Source: Dryas octopetala
Taxonomy: Eukaryota; Streptophyta; Magnoliopsida; Rosales; Rosaceae
Direction of reading: 5' to 3'
DNA length: 64,000 nt
Assembly: GCA_963921425.1 (NCBI GenBank)
Contig: OY992834.1
Location: 25,309,923-25,373,922, forward strand
Within the stretch, counting starts at the first letter, position 1; each line of letters starts with the position of its first letter. A model generated the notes under the pieces. That model worked only from the letters and a program-made list of their open reading frames with translations, did no database searches and was not told where the DNA came from. Both the position numbers and the translations under genes were made by a program. Below are positions 32,179 to 44,299 of this stretch, one piece after another.

Positions 32179-33573
32179 TCACTCGTATCTCCTAAACCTC
32201 CAAGCTGAGACCGAAAAAAGAGGTCTGTCATGCCAGCAAATAACCAAACATCCACTGTCTTCTTTAATCTTATACCCATCATAGCCATAGCTCTGCAACA
32301 GCCTGCTCGCCTGCAACATACCATGATAGCTCAAAGGCACTCTCCCAAACCCAGCCAACTCAAGCCTTAAAATCCACTTCTCAAGCTTCTCATGCCTCTC
32401 CTTTCTCTCGGTTCCTTCACACGCTATGATGTTTTTGATTTCCTCTCCAAAAAGCATTTTCTCAACCTTTTGTCGCTCCATTGAAGCTCTCGATACAGTA
32501 GACTCCAAGCAATCAAAAAGTGCTGCATAAAAGTTCAATGCTTCCATGGTCCTGTCCATTAATGTATGGCCATTGTGGTTTGATTCTTGCTCCGTTATCA
32601 CCATTAATTTTGGTGAAAGGCCCCAAAGAGAAGTTAAAAAACTCCCCATCTTTGGTGAAGCACTTAATGATAGTGGGGACAATGCAGAATCAGGACTCAG
32701 GTTATATGCACTGATTGGATCTTTCTCCAGCCACTCCCCCAAAGTGAGCTTATTCATATGCAAGGCTTTCTGCAGGTTCTTTGATGCTAATGGTGATTTT
32801 CTTCTAAGCATTTCATCATCAGTTGCCAAGAGAGAATGTAGCTGAAGTACGGAGCAAACTGCAAGAGCCTCTCCAGTCTTGACACGCAAACTTTCGACAA
32901 CAAGATTCTCCAACTTGCTTACTATAGGATTGAACTGAAATGGGATGTCAAGTTTTTCAGCTTCTTCTGTCAACCGAAGGGCCATTTGGTCTAATATCTC
33001 CTTTTGTTCATGAATGCCCGTAATTCTCAAATGGGGCGGGCCTTCAGGTCGTGCACTTAATGTCTGAATCAGATTAACCCACTGGGCAGGCTCAAATGAG
33101 TGAAGATCAATAATATGAACCATCTTCTCCCCTTCCATGGCTTCCACTATGGCCTGATTTGTGATCACATATGAAAGCTTTAAGAAGGGACAAAGCTCAA
33201 AGAACAGCCTTTTCACAAGAATTTCTTCCGAGATTGATGATATTTTCGTTGAATTAAGGGCTTTATGCAAACCAGGCCAACCTTTAAGCATCCGGTCTGC
33301 AAGTGCCTCAGTGAAATAAGCAGCTATTCGCTGCATTGTATCGCCATCAGGAGAGGCGAGCTGAGAAATGTGTTCTAGCCAAACATTTGCATTCTCAATG
33401 CTACCAGAAGCGACATGGTGAGCACAGGCATGAAGAAGCTGGATCAGACATAAACCTCTCTCTTCAGATTTTAGCTCCCTGAGCCATGGGTATGCAGAAC
33501 CTATCCCAGGAGATAGCCAGGGAAAGAACTGCAGGGATGACGAAGTTACAGGTGACCCGTCCTCTTGCGCCAT
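32179..33573 (-). CDS. SCL3: GRAS transcription regulator, SCL3-like (464 aa)
   Basis: Nuclear GRAS-family regulator; in Arabidopsis SCL3 acts with DELLA proteins and IDD factors in gibberellin response and root tissue patterning. The single coding exon gives 464 residues from the ATG at 33573; an upstream in-frame TTG is not used. There is almost no N-terminal extension before the GRAS domain, as in SCL3. The domains are in order: leucine-heptad region I (LCLIQLLHACAHHVASG), VHIID with the SCL3-type HIIDLHSFEPAQW (about residues 153-165), PEGPPHLRITG, heptad region II (LDIPFQFNPIVSKLENL and LAVCSVLQLHSLLA), PFYRE region (NFYAALFDCLE) and a C-terminal SAW motif (SVSAWRFRRYE). It is intact. 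No DELLA motif is present, consistent with SCL3. The gene symbol is by family resemblance. Confidence 0.93.
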   Translation of the reverse strand: MAQEDGSPVTSSSLQFFPWLSPGIGSAYPWLRELKSEERGLCLIQLLHACAHHVASGSIENANVWLEHISQLASPDGDTMQRIAAYFTEALADRMLKGWPGLHKALNSTKISSISEEILVKRLFFELCPFLKLSYVITNQAIVEAMEGEKMVHIIDLHSFEPAQWVNLIQTLSARPEGPPHLRITGIHEQKEILDQMALRLTEEAEKLDIPFQFNPIVSKLENLVVESLRVKTGEALAVCSVLQLHSLLATDDEMLRRKSPLASKNLQKALHMNKLTLGEWLEKDPISAYNLSPDSALSPLSLSASPKMGSFLTSLWGLSPKLMVITEQESNHNGHTLMDRTMEALNFYAALFDCLESTVSRASMERQKVEKMLFGEEIKNIIACEGTERKERHEKLEKWILRLELAGFGRVPLSYHGMLQASRLLQSYGYDGYKIKEDSGCLVICWHDRPLFSVSAWRFRRYE

Positions 33574-34620
33574 TCCTTCAAACAATTAGGGGATGCTGAA
33601 GATGAGATCATCATAATTGATCCAAAACAGCAAGAATTAGACCAGAAGTAAAGCAGCTGAGAAAAAAATAATTTAAAATGACAAAAAAAGAACATGTTAA
33701 ATCTTTTCTTCTACACAGTTTGGTTTTTCCAAATAACCAAGCAAAATTATACAATTAATTTAGAAGTTTCAAAGTATCAAACGATTCAAACCTATTGGTT
33801 CTTTTATTCCTTAACTTTTTCTCCATATCCCAACAAACCTTATTTGTGTATCTAATTACTCATAGATCAGAGCATAAGGTCAAGAAACAGGACCCCTCGC
33901 AATCTTTCCAGATGATCAGATAATTCACAGTTGTAAATGAATCATGAATCCCAGAAAATTGAATCGGAGTTGGGTCAACTGACCATATGATTTCTGAGAA
34001 ACAGAGCAAACTAACAAAAAACTAAAAGCATGAATTGGATTTTCTTTTTCTGGCAAATGATTCCATTGTTAACCAAACTAAGAAATTCATTATAACCAAG
34101 CCATATGGGGGAATATGGCTCAATAAGTGATCTATAATGTTCTTTTTTGCTCAACAATGAAATTTTTGGAATTTAACAAGTTCAAATATCCACTTTCCAC
34201 CAACATTTCTCAGCAACCAAAAAGAGCCTAGAGAAAAATCATAGCACAAATAAAAGGAAAATTCACCCCTTGAACAACATCACAAAAGATGCACAACTGG
34301 GTCTGTATCAATTTGTAATAATTCATCAAAAGCAAGGAATCAAAATAATGACAGAGAGCCAGGAAATTTACCAGAGAAATTTATGAAAAGAAATTCAAAT
34401 TCCCCACTGGTTTTTCAAATTGAAAGAAAACCCAGAAAAGTTCCCACGGAAGTTTCCTCGATTGGTGGTTCAACGTCCTAATCCATCAACGTGAGTTGAG
34501 AACTGTAAAGGGCTTGTGATGTGAAGTTTTGTTGCAAAGTAAGTGAAATAGTATTAAAGCTCTTGTTTTGAAGGACTTTTCCATGGCTGCGTTGGCGACA
34601 ATACAAGAGGCTGTTTTTGT
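33574..34620 (-). other. SCL3 leader and upstream region
   Basis: No coding sequence. The 5' leader probably contains an intron, since a CT-rich transcript-like region (complement of about 34600-34790) lies 1 kb from the ATG, but I cannot fix the splice sites. Confidence 0.35.
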
Positions 34621-35619
34621 CGTCACTGATTTGTTTGTCTTTTGAGGGTGTTCAGAGGAATATGGAATTTGTGAAATACAGAGCCCTCTCTCCCTCTCTC
34701 TTTCTCTCTCTACATTTTCTCTCTATCTTAATTGTTGGTTTGTTATTTTGTTTTTCTCTCTCTCAGTTGATTTTTGTCACCATGTGGAGTGGATGGGAAT
34801 AAGAGCTGGCCAAACTTTGGTACTATTCTCCAATAGAATGCCATTCCAAACATGTCCTAACAAAACAAAACAACACCCTGCTTGTTGCTTAGTGGGTAAT
34901 AGTGGGAATTGCAAGGGGGAGCCTCACAAGTGCCTCCAAAACTAGTATTTGGATTCTTTTCAAAGGCATAGACCATCCACTCGGTACTTTCTTCTTACAT
35001 TAAGACAAAGAGACAAGGGAATTGTAGGAAAAAGCCAAAAGTAGATAGAACATTTAACTTTTGGTGCGGAGTCTTGGGTGGGAGTTACTTGGAAGAATAT
35101 CAATAGCCCATTCCTAGAATATTTCCTTTTACACTAAGCCCATCCCTTGCATGTATTTTTCTTCGTATAATTAATCAAGTTGATTATTCTAAAAAAAAAA
35201 AAATCAAGTTGATCCCATTTTAAACCCTAGTTTAAGCCAACTAATCATGTGTTAGTGATATACCACATGGTCCACATCTCTTTTGTGTGTGTTAATGGAA
35301 GTCATAAGAATCCTACCCATGTTTGATGGCTTGAAAAATTAGTGGAGTACTACAATTAAATTGAACACTAGACAAGAGTTACATGAGATAAGAATCTCAT
35401 GTAAAAACATAGGTCAGGCTATGCAATGGTTGACCTATAACAATTAAATTAGACAATAATCCAACAATATGTACCAAACAAAGAGTAGTACTCTAACAAT
35501 TTAGATCATGGACGACAATAACGCTCTAGGCTCAAAGTAATAACAACCTAACCTGAAGTAATCAAGTGTAGAAACTAGAGTATCCAACTCAAAATCAATT
35601 AGTCATAGACAAGCAATTA
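34621..35619. other. Intergenic DNA
   Basis: A CT-rich stretch at about 34685-34765, then AT-rich DNA with no supported gene or bounded element. Confidence 0.45.
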
Positions 35620-35855
35620 AATTTCGAAATTTTCGGCGAAATTTCGTTTTTTTAGGGTGTCGAAATCGAAACACATGTTTAATAATTTTTCGGGAAAATT
35701 TCACCGAAATTTTCGAAATTTTGCCGAAATTTATCGAAATTTACCGAAATTTATCGAAATTTATCGAAATTTATCGAAATTTATCGAAATTTATCGAAAT
35801 TTACCGAAATTTTTTGAAATTTTTCGAAATTTACCGAAATTTTCGAAATTTTCAT
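35620..35855. repeat. 10-bp tandem repeat CGAAATTTAT
   Basis: From about 35704 the unit CGAAATTTA[TC] repeats around ten times with few changes, flanked by looser CGAAATTTTC copies. Because CGAAATTTCG is its own complement, the region reads alike on both strands. It adjoins the gypsy LTR fragment. Confidence 0.85.
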
Positions 35856-36224
35856 ATTTTTCATTTTCTCCAACTTCAAAAATTCACCAAAAATAGCTCG
35901 AGACTCCTCACCGAAAAATTCTATAAACTCATATTGATGAGTACTAATTTCCTATAACCTCAAAATAGTCAAATTGTTTTCAAAAAAATTATGAAAAATC
36001 CTACTCTTATAATTTAATTCTGAAAAAAATAATAATCGTCAAATTCTTGAATTTTCATTTTCTAAAATTCATTTCCACACAACTAAGCTCTAAAACCACA
36101 ACCAAAGGTCTAAGTTAGTTAAAATAAATTTAAAGAAATTTCTAATTTCTTTAAACAAACCTTAAAACAAATTTAAAAAATTTGAGTAACAAAATTACCA
36201 TAAGCCAAAATTTGGGTTGTTACA
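35856..36224 (-). repeat. Second copy of the 9082-type gypsy LTR (fragment)
   Basis: Read on the minus strand from 36224 it starts TGTAACAACCCAAATTTTGG and follows the LTR at 9082 for several hundred bases; a shared marker is CTTAGACCTTTGGTTGTGG. Homology fades where the 10-bp tandem repeat begins. No target duplication was found. Confidence 0.75.
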
Positions 36225-36785
36225 CTTAGTGAAGACAAAGCTTGGCTAAGTAAGAGACACGGGAAAAAAGGAAGGAAAGAAAAAAAATAAAAAAAAGACT
36301 GAAGAGAGAGGCACGGGGAAAAAAGGTAAGGAAATAAAAAAAAAGAAAAAAAAAGGGGGGGGGGGGGTTTGGGGCCTTTGGGCAATTGGAAAGAAGAAAA
36401 AAAGGTTTGAGATTTCTTTTAGTTATTTTAAACCTTAAACTTTAATACATTTCTATATAAAAAAATAATTAAAAGTATCCTAAAGGGCTTAAAACCTAAG
36501 ATCCTAAAAAATATAGAGTATATAGGGTTTAATGTATAGATTATAGAGTATTAGGGTATATAGAATATATAGAGTATTAGGGTTTAGATTTTAGTGTATA
36601 ATTAAATTATACAGTATAAATTAAGAATATACTAATTTTGTTTATTCATTATACTAATTTTATTTAACAGTATTTGCTCCAGCGCGCATTACATTCACCT
36701 TATATTACATGAAACCTACTATATAATTTGATTTTTTCAATGTTTTTTATCAATTAAGTAGATAATATGTTAAATAAACATATGG
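36225..36785. other. Low-complexity intergenic DNA
   Basis: Purine-rich A/G tracts (about 36260-36370, including a run of G at 36355-36367) followed by AT-rich sequence with TAGAGTAT-type short repeats. No gene. Confidence 0.5.
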
Positions 36786-36930
36786 TAAAGTTTCATTCAA
36801 AATTTCCGTATTTTGATAGTAATTTCCGTTATTTCCATCTAATTTCTATCGAAATTTAAAAATCTTCGAAATTTCCGTCGAAATTTCCATCGAAATTTCC
36901 ATCGAAATTTCCTCGAAACTCGAAATTTTA
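36786..36930. repeat. 12-bp tandem repeat TCGAAATTTCCA
   Basis: About four copies of TCGAAATTTCC[AG] at about 36867-36915 with looser copies around. It is related in sequence to the 10-bp array 1 kb to the left; the two may be the ends of one decayed element. Confidence 0.7.
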
Positions 36931-37314
36931 TTCCTTGGTCATAGATAAACAAGTCCAGGACCATACAAATGGTTAGACAATACTTTACTTCCTCAATGTG
37001 CTTGAGATTCTCTCTCAACACCAAGAAGGAAAATGTTCTATGTAACCTACCTAGATCAAATGAAATGAGTATCAATACGACTTAAAATAAAGACATCGAA
37101 CCTTTAATTTCAAATATAAGTATTATATGAATTATGAGGTAGAGCTTGAACATAGAAAGAATCCGAGAGATAATTCAAACGACTAGATTATATGTTGCTA
37201 TTTGCTCATGTAGTAAAAATATTTAGAATTTGAAAAGAATTAATAAACTTTATTAAGCTGTGAAAACTTACTTATTCGATGAGTAGGCTATCATCTGGCA
37301 CTTCATATATGTGG

Positions 37315-38282
37315 CATTTACAGTCTGTGGACCCCTGATTACTAAGCTTTGAGTTCTATAGTTTCAAAAGGAACTATCATCAATAGGGCATGAAAGCCTC
37401 TTAAATGCGTGGAAATCTTAACCCCGAGACAAACATGTGGCCCATAAGGGCATATGAACGTATCTAGGTGGTTTGGGGGTTTGAAACACCATTCACCCAT
37501 TGCTACTCGAACAAGAACTTCGGTGTAAGGAAAACAAGTGGCTAAAATCCTCCACAAACTAGGATTCAAGCATTTGCAGTCTGTGGACCTCTGATTACTA
37601 AGTTTTAGGACCACAACAAAGGAAGGGAGCAAACCCCTATGCTCCATAAAGTGAGGGAAAAAAATCTCTGAACTCCGCAAATATGTAGAGAGCCATAAAC
37701 GACTTAAGCTCAGCAGTTGATAAAGGAACTATCATCAATAGGGCATAGAAGCCTCTTAAACGCGTAGAAATCCTAAGCCCAAGACAAACATGTGGCCTAT
37801 AAGGGCATATGAACGTATCTAGGCAGTTTGGGGGGTTTGGAATGTCATTCACCCATTCCTACTTGAACAAGAACTTCGGTGTAAGGCAAACAAGTGACTA
37901 AAATTCTCCACAAACTAGGATTCAAGCATTTGCAGTCTGTGAACCCCTGATTACTAAGCTTTAGGAAAACAATAAAGGAAGGGAGCAAACCCCTAAGCTC
38001 CATAAAGTGAGGGGAAAAATCTCTGAGCTCTGCAAATATGTAGAGAGCCATAAACGCCTTAAGCTTCGCAGTTGCTAAAGGAACTATCATCAATAGGGCA
38101 TGAAAGCCTCTTAAACACGTGGAAATCCTAAGCCCAAGACAAACATGTGGCCCATAAAGGTATATGAACGTATCTGGGTAGTTTGGGGGGTTTGAAACAC
38201 CATTCACCTATTCCTACTGAAACAAGAACTCCGGTGTAAGGTAAAAAAGTGGCTAAGATCCTCCACAAATTAGGATTCAAGC
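37315..38282. repeat. Tandem array of a 356-bp unit, three copies
   Basis: Copies start at 37315, 37571 and 37927 with CATTT[AG]CAGTCTGTG. Copies 2 and 3 are 356 bases; copy 1 lacks about 100 bases after the first 35. The phrase GGAACTATCATCAATAGGGC recurs at 355-base spacing (37371, 37726, 38081). Minus-strand frames of 70-120 codons recur in each copy, but the unit is not a multiple of three, so they do not join. Probably part of a larger element or a young satellite. Confidence 0.88.
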
Positions 38283-39110
38283 ATAGATGTTCACTTATAC
38301 TTGGAGTATGCTTCTCAGTGACTACAAGCTTGATAAGCTTACAGTCCTAAGGCCAAGAGGATACATCAAACCTTTATAAAAAACTCTCTCACAAGGTCAT
38401 TCAAAGGTATTTTACATCTTAATTAAGCTCTAAGCCTACTGCTTTGAGTTTTTGATATTCTTGTTTACTGACTTGACTGTTAGAGAGCCGTTGGCTGACA
38501 CCGGTGCCCCTTCACCTCAAAGATTTTTTGTAGCGTCCCAATCTAGGATCACCACAACGACACTCGTCCTAAGGATTTCCCAAGTATATAATACACGTAC
38601 CTCGAGCATTATATTCCTAAGATTCCCTAAAATGATTTAACTCTTTATTTGATAGAATATGGGTTGGATTATAGTTAAATTGCACACGGGATCTAATATA
38701 AACGCACTTCAAAAAATTTCAAATTAAAAAGGCCAACTCATTAGGGTGACGAGTTTACAAAAGACCTCAAAGGATATTTTACAAGATAAAGACACAAACC
38801 ACAAGTACTAGAGATGTTCAAACTATATTTTAACTTAGCAGAAGATAAAGAACAACCAAAGAAGAGAAAAAAAAAGGTTTCAATGACAAAAACAAAAAAG
38901 CACGATAAAGGACCTAGAGACCTTGCGGATGCCAGACAAGATGTAAGAGTGTCACATCCAAACAGATCAGTCGAGATTGTCAACCCAAGGGAGATCTGCA
39001 AGAAATCAGGTAGGGGTTAAGCATTACATATGTTCATGGCTTCAGTTTAGGGGACCCTGGCTAGGTTTATAAATAGTAAGTTAAAATATTTAATAGATAT
39101 ATATGGCCAG
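38283..39110. other. Intergenic DNA with a possible LTR start
   Basis: TGTAGCGTCCCAATC at about 38529 looks like the start of another gypsy-type LTR, but I could not follow it to an end. No gene is supported. Confidence 0.3.
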
Positions 39111-40295
39111 TGAAATTCCCAAATAAATCACTAACAAGCCTAGAAGGGGGGTGAATAGGCTTAATCACACAAATTTAATTTTAAAAAATTACCAAGTCAA
39201 TTAAAAATGCAGTGGATTAAAATTAATTAAAATTGAATAAGAAAACTAGCAAACAATCACACAAGAAATACACAAATTTGTTGACGCGAAAAACCGCGTG
39301 AACTAGTCCAGAGAGAATAATTCACTATGATATTTGAATGTTACAACAATGACTCGATCCAAACCTAATCTAGACTCATTCTAAAAAGATACACTGACCT
39401 CAGTCACAATCTGTGTTTTCCTATCACAAGAATTGTTGGAGACCTTCTTGCCAACACCCTGAAGACAAGAGTTCACGAACCCGGCTTCGACCTCGATGCT
39501 CAAGTTCAATCAATGATGGAGAATGAATAGATGAAAGCGATAGCTTGAATAGATTCACAAGGAAAAATTTATTCAAACTATCTATGTTTATGCACAATAA
39601 ACTATCCTATATGATGAATGTTTATGCAATAAGGAAGTTTATAAAATCAATGCTCACACTAAACCCTAGAATGCACAATTTCTCAAAAAATGTATAATGT
39701 ATGACCAAAAGGTAATTAAGTGAACACCTCCTATTTATATGATAATAAGACCCTATAGAATTAGGAAATAGGATACAAGGCTTATTAGGAAAAATTAGAC
39801 TTAAAATAAGAGAGAAAACCTAATTAAAAATGGAGAATAAAAATGTAAAAAACGCGGGTGAACAGTGAGGATCGGTCATGTAGTGCAAACTCAAAAAAAC
39901 CACTTTCCTAGTGGACCGATCCTCTTTGGGACATGACCGATCCTGCAGGAAAAACATCAAAACGAACCTTTTCGAGGACCAGTCCTCTTGAAGACATAAT
40001 CGGTCCTTTGGAACAATGTTTTCAAAAAATAATTTAACATTTAAAAAACAAGTTTGCACTTTTAAAACCACTTTGAAAGCAATTAAAACTAACCACCTAT
40101 AATGCATGCAAGGTTATCTAAGTCATCTTACCTTTCCTAAATAGATTGAACATCGAAACATGACTTGATCAACGTTTCAACCACGAACCTCGCTTCACTT
40201 CAACACTTGACTCACTAAACTTAACCTAATCTAGAGCTTACAAATTGATCGTTTTGTCATTAGGAAATAGCCAATTACACAAAATTACATTTACA
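39111..40295 (-). repeat. Sirevirus-type copia LTR (about 1.2 kb)
   Basis: On the minus strand the sequence just before 40295 reads AAAATGCCAAAAGGGGATAT, like the polypurine tract of plant Sireviruses. The LTR would start TGTAAATGTAA at 40295 and end ...GAATTTCA at 39111, just after the CTATTCACCCCCCTTCTAGG phrase typical of the 3' end of these LTRs. Inside are several copies of a GACCGATCCTC-like repeat (39868-40015). It would be the 3' LTR of a truncated element, since no pol precedes it. Confidence 0.5.
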
Positions 40296-41511
40296 ATATC
40301 CCCTTTTGGCATTTTCTAAACAAAACATCATAATCAAATACAATTGAAATGACATGACTTGACACCACTCAATGTCCGCACTCAAGAAACCTGCAAGAAA
40401 ATACTAACATACATATACTTGAGATTTTAGATAATCCCACATTGTACAATTTAAGTGAAATAAATACTTTCAATTACTTTACCGTTTGTCTAGTTTTTCT
40501 CTTTAGCATTAACAAATAACTTATCTCTTCAAGTTTTCGGTAAAATTTAACTCATAATCATTGATTCTAAAACCACCTCACATGCAGTCATATTATACAG
40601 GTGTGCAGCACTTAGGTATTTAGAAGATGAACCACCAATGTATATCAAACTAATATAAATCACCTGATAAATTATTTTACACATTTATTTGTGCTCCACT
40701 TAATGAATTATTTGCACATAAGTGGCTGCATGTAAATTCTCATCCAATTACTTAATTACTTATTGGTACAAATGAAATGTACCAAAGATTTAAGGATATA
40801 GGTCTTGGGTTTAGGGATTAAGCGGTGTAGAAAACTCCTTGTGGAGCTTATAATGTAAGTTTTAAAACCTGAACTTTAGGCGACAAACCAGGTATATATG
40901 TAGGATTAAGGGTATTGATTTGGGTATAGGGTTTAGAATTTAGTATTTAGGGTTTAAATCTCATAAATTTGTGAGATTGATCTACAATTTAATTAATATG
41001 GGATTTAAATCTCATGAATTCTTTTAAAATATTTTAAATGATAATATGGATAATTTTGGAATAAGAAAAATCCTAAGTGGCAGCATTTTAAAATTTAGAC
41101 ATTAGTCAAAAACGTAAAAAATCTATGGTGTTTGTCTAAGAAGTGTCCATCTTATAGACCGGATGATAAGTCTCTCAATAATCTATTTAGGCTTTTTTAC
41201 AAGTCACCCATCTAGATTATAACCTCATTTGCACTTCACCATCAAAATTAAAAAATTGAATCAAATTTTCATCTTAATTTTAAATAATTTGTAATGTCAC
41301 GCTTCCATCCAATTCTGTCAACCTTTTCATAAAAAAAGATCTTGTACGACACATGTGCCACATTTTTTCGAGGTGAGTATATATACATTGTAGTCGAAGC
41401 CTTATTATTCTTTATATGAGTCTGTTTCAATCAATCTCATTAATGGATTCCTTTTGATTGCCTATCTTGACTAAACTCTAAGATCAACAACCAATAACTT
41501 TTTCTAATAAA
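40296..41511. other. Intergenic DNA
   Basis: AT-rich. Around 40805-40960 are scattered GGGTTTAG-like words resembling degenerate telomere repeats, too irregular to call an array. No gene. Confidence 0.4.
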
Positions 41512-42083
41512 AATTACAGATTTGGTCCACATATTTTTTATATAGTTCAATTTTGGTCCACGATCTTTTTTAAGTTTTGTTGTGGTCCACTAATTGTTTC
41601 AAGTGTTCAATAAAGGTTCAGATTTGTTTTCTCAAATTTGTCCTGCTTTTTACCCTATCAAATCTCAGCCAAATTCAGCAAACATATACTTGTTTTAAAG
41701 CTATGCATCTCTTCTTTACAACCATATAAAGATCATTCAAATCAGAGTTCTAAAACTCAAGATAATTGTCTCCAAAGTAGGGTACCCGAAACTACCAATT
41801 TTTCGTGAAAAATTTTCAGATTTTTCAAACTTCACCAAACTTCAATTCTCTTTAATTCTAATACTCCAAATTGGTTCCTATGACTAAGAAATGATAAAAT
41901 ATAACTTATACTTCAATTATAATTGAAGAAAACACAACCAAAATGATTTAAAATCATAATTTAAAAAGGATTGTGGACCAAAGTTGAACTAAGTATAAAA
42001 TAAGTGAACCAAAATTGAACTTAAAAAATATCGTAGACCAAAATTAAACTAGATATAAAATAAGTGGACCAAATTTATAATTT
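41512..42083. mobile_element. Foldback element with GGTCCAC arms
   Basis: The left arm (ATTTGGTCCAC at 41519, TTTTGGTCCACGATC at 41553) pairs with the right arm (GTGGACCAAA at about 42064, GATTGTGGACCAAAG at about 41971) over about 100 imperfect bases. The interior (41640-41890) is homologous to 52595-52830, so the two belong to one family. Confidence 0.65.
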
Positions 42084-42198
42084 CCTCTTTTCTTATTTTA
42101 TAAATATAAAAAATAAACAAAGACGCATATTGGAAGATGACTCCAATTCACAACATTAGCTTTACATAAAATAAAAAAAAAGCTCATACACGACCAAA

Positions 42199-42600
42199 GA
42201 GGAGTGCTCTAAAACTAACCAGTTAGCAAGTTAATAGGAAGCTAACCATGCTTTTAGGCCCACCACATCACTAATCTCATAATCCGAACGATTAATTATT
42301 TAGGCCCTTCTTCAAAGATCATCATTGCAAAAAATCAACTAAATCGAAAATCATATAGTCATCTAATTGAGATCAAATAAATAGACGATCAGTATTTTCG
42401 ATAAAAACATAGAAATAGTTGTTGTTATAATCAAATGGCTAAATGACTTCTGATTTTGAAGGTTTTTTACAGGAATGATCTTTGAAGTAGGGCCTAAAAA
42501 ATAAACGGTTCGAATTTTGAAATTACATTGTGCAGTGGGCCCAACAGGGTGGTTAGTTTTGTATTAACTTACTAACTAGTTAGTTTTAGAGCATTCTTCC
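42199..42600. mobile_element. 402-bp MITE with a 9-bp duplication
   Basis: Arms GAGGAGTGCTCTAAAACTAAC on the left and GGAAGAATGCTCTAAAACTAA as the complement of the right end. The target duplication ACGACCAAA lies at 42190-42198 and 42601-42609. It is probably a Mutator-type MITE; 8 or 9 bases of duplication are both possible given the flanking A run. Confidence 0.85.
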
Positions 42601-43203
42601 ACGACCAAAAATTTAACACAATATATATTCACACACAGAAGAAAATGTTTTATATGAAAGTACATTCTTTTCTCATTTCGGAGAGTTTTCTTTATCTAAC
42701 CCGAAATCAATTAACAATTAATGAAAATTTAAAATATATTAAAATGCAAGGCTTAAAATATTATATTATTATATTCTTAAAGCGCTAGCTCCTCATTTAC
42801 AGCCAAATTGAACCAAATACAAATATCATCTATATTGAGTGATTTTCCTATAAAAAAAATAAATAATAAAATAAAAACTATATTTTGTGATCAGAGCTTG
42901 TGTGGTCAAATTAGGTCGCATACATGAAATATCCGCTTTGAAACTATATTGAAGTAATACATAAAAGCTTAAATTTTCCAAGAAAATTTAATTTGAATTA
43001 TAAGTACACATGGCCAAATAATAATTTTTTTATGTACATGTAGCAATTAAATGAGAAATGTTTCCTTTTAAAGTAACTTATGTATAAAATTAAAGGAGAA
43101 ATATTTTTAGTGGTCTCGTTTACTGTTTGTTGGAAAATTATGTATAAAATTTCCAGCCAGTTCTAGTACCGCATAAGATATTAGATATGGTTTCCTTTAC
43201 AAC

Positions 43204-43414
43204 GAGAAATTATTGTGTGTGACTATAACACTACGTCATGATGACGTAATGTTACTAATCCACTTATATTGTAATACGTGTACAATAATTAAAAACTAAA
43301 ATCCTAAACTCTAAAAAATACTTTTAAAATCGTACACGTGTTATAATCTAAGTGGATTGGTAACACCACGTCATTAAGCCACGTGGTGTTACTGTCACAT
43401 ACAATAATTTTTTC
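43204..43414. mobile_element. 211-bp MITE with a TTTACAAC duplication
   Basis: Nearly the whole element is two arms: GAGAAATTATTGTGTGTGAC against the complement GAAAAAATTATTGTATGTGA, continuing through CACTACGTCATGATGACG. The target duplication TTTACAAC lies at 43196-43203 and 43415-43422. It could be hAT- or Mutator-type. Confidence 0.85.
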
Positions 43415-43459
43415 TTTACAACCATTATTATTCATTTCATGCTACATAGTATATAGAGT

Positions 43460-43651
43460 AGTGTTAGAGATTCTAAATTTATATCCCAAATTTGGATCTC
43501 AAATGATGTGTCAATATTTCATTAATTCATATATGGCACACTTTATGAATTATTTATTTCACAATAAGTAAAACTGTAAAACACTGACATGTCTAACGAC
43601 ACATCATTTAGGATCAAAATTTAGGATATAAATTTGAAATTCCTAGTATTA
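43460..43651. mobile_element. Foldback MITE next to the previous one
   Basis: CTAAATTTATATCCCAAATT at about 43473 pairs with the complement of the right end (CAAATTTATATCCTAAATTT), with ATGATGTGTC shared inside both arms. Boundaries are approximate and the target duplication is not resolved. Confidence 0.6.
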
Positions 43652-44299
43652 TTGTAGTACATGTATATGAGGGTGTGGCACACTAATGAGTCAGAAAGCA
43701 CTCGCATATATGTGTTATGCCAAACATAAATAGACAACTTGAAGCATGTGTCTGTTGTTTCTTTCTTTGGACTTGCTATATATTTAGGACCCGCAGACCT
43801 GCAAAAAGAATTTCATTTTCTTTGTATTGTTGTCTCTGGATTATTTGATTGCATTTATATGCATGCACAACATAGGGAAGTCAAACTATAGAGTTTCATT
43901 GTCTAATATTTTGTATTTTATATTTCAATCTGGATCATCATAGTTTCCTAGTCATTACATACCAAAAAGAATTTAAATCCAATTTAATTGATTTTCTTAA
44001 CTTTCTATGGAATAGTCTTGAGAATGAAATAAATATCAGTTTTTTTTAGGGCTAAAACAATGTCACTTTAAGTTTTGATTTTTTTAAGAGAAAATAGTTT
44101 AGGGTTTTAGTATTTATGTGATTTATAGTCCAAGAGCTTGAAACCTTTGGTTAATTAACTAGATAGAAACACTGTGATAGAATTTACTGCAGTGGGATGA
44201 AACCTACAAATAGGGAGAGAAAAAGTAGGATGTGTGAGAGAAAAAGTGGATGGATAGAAATCAATGTATTAAACTTTTTGGATAGAGTACTAAATAGAC

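Noticed and set aside
37342..38207. Three related minus-strand frames of 71-120 codons
   Set aside because: They are generated by the 356-bp tandem unit, whose length is not a multiple of three, so they cannot be one gene; no family was recognised.
40805..40960. Possible interstitial telomere repeat
   Set aside because: GGGTTTAG words are too scattered and irregular to form an array.
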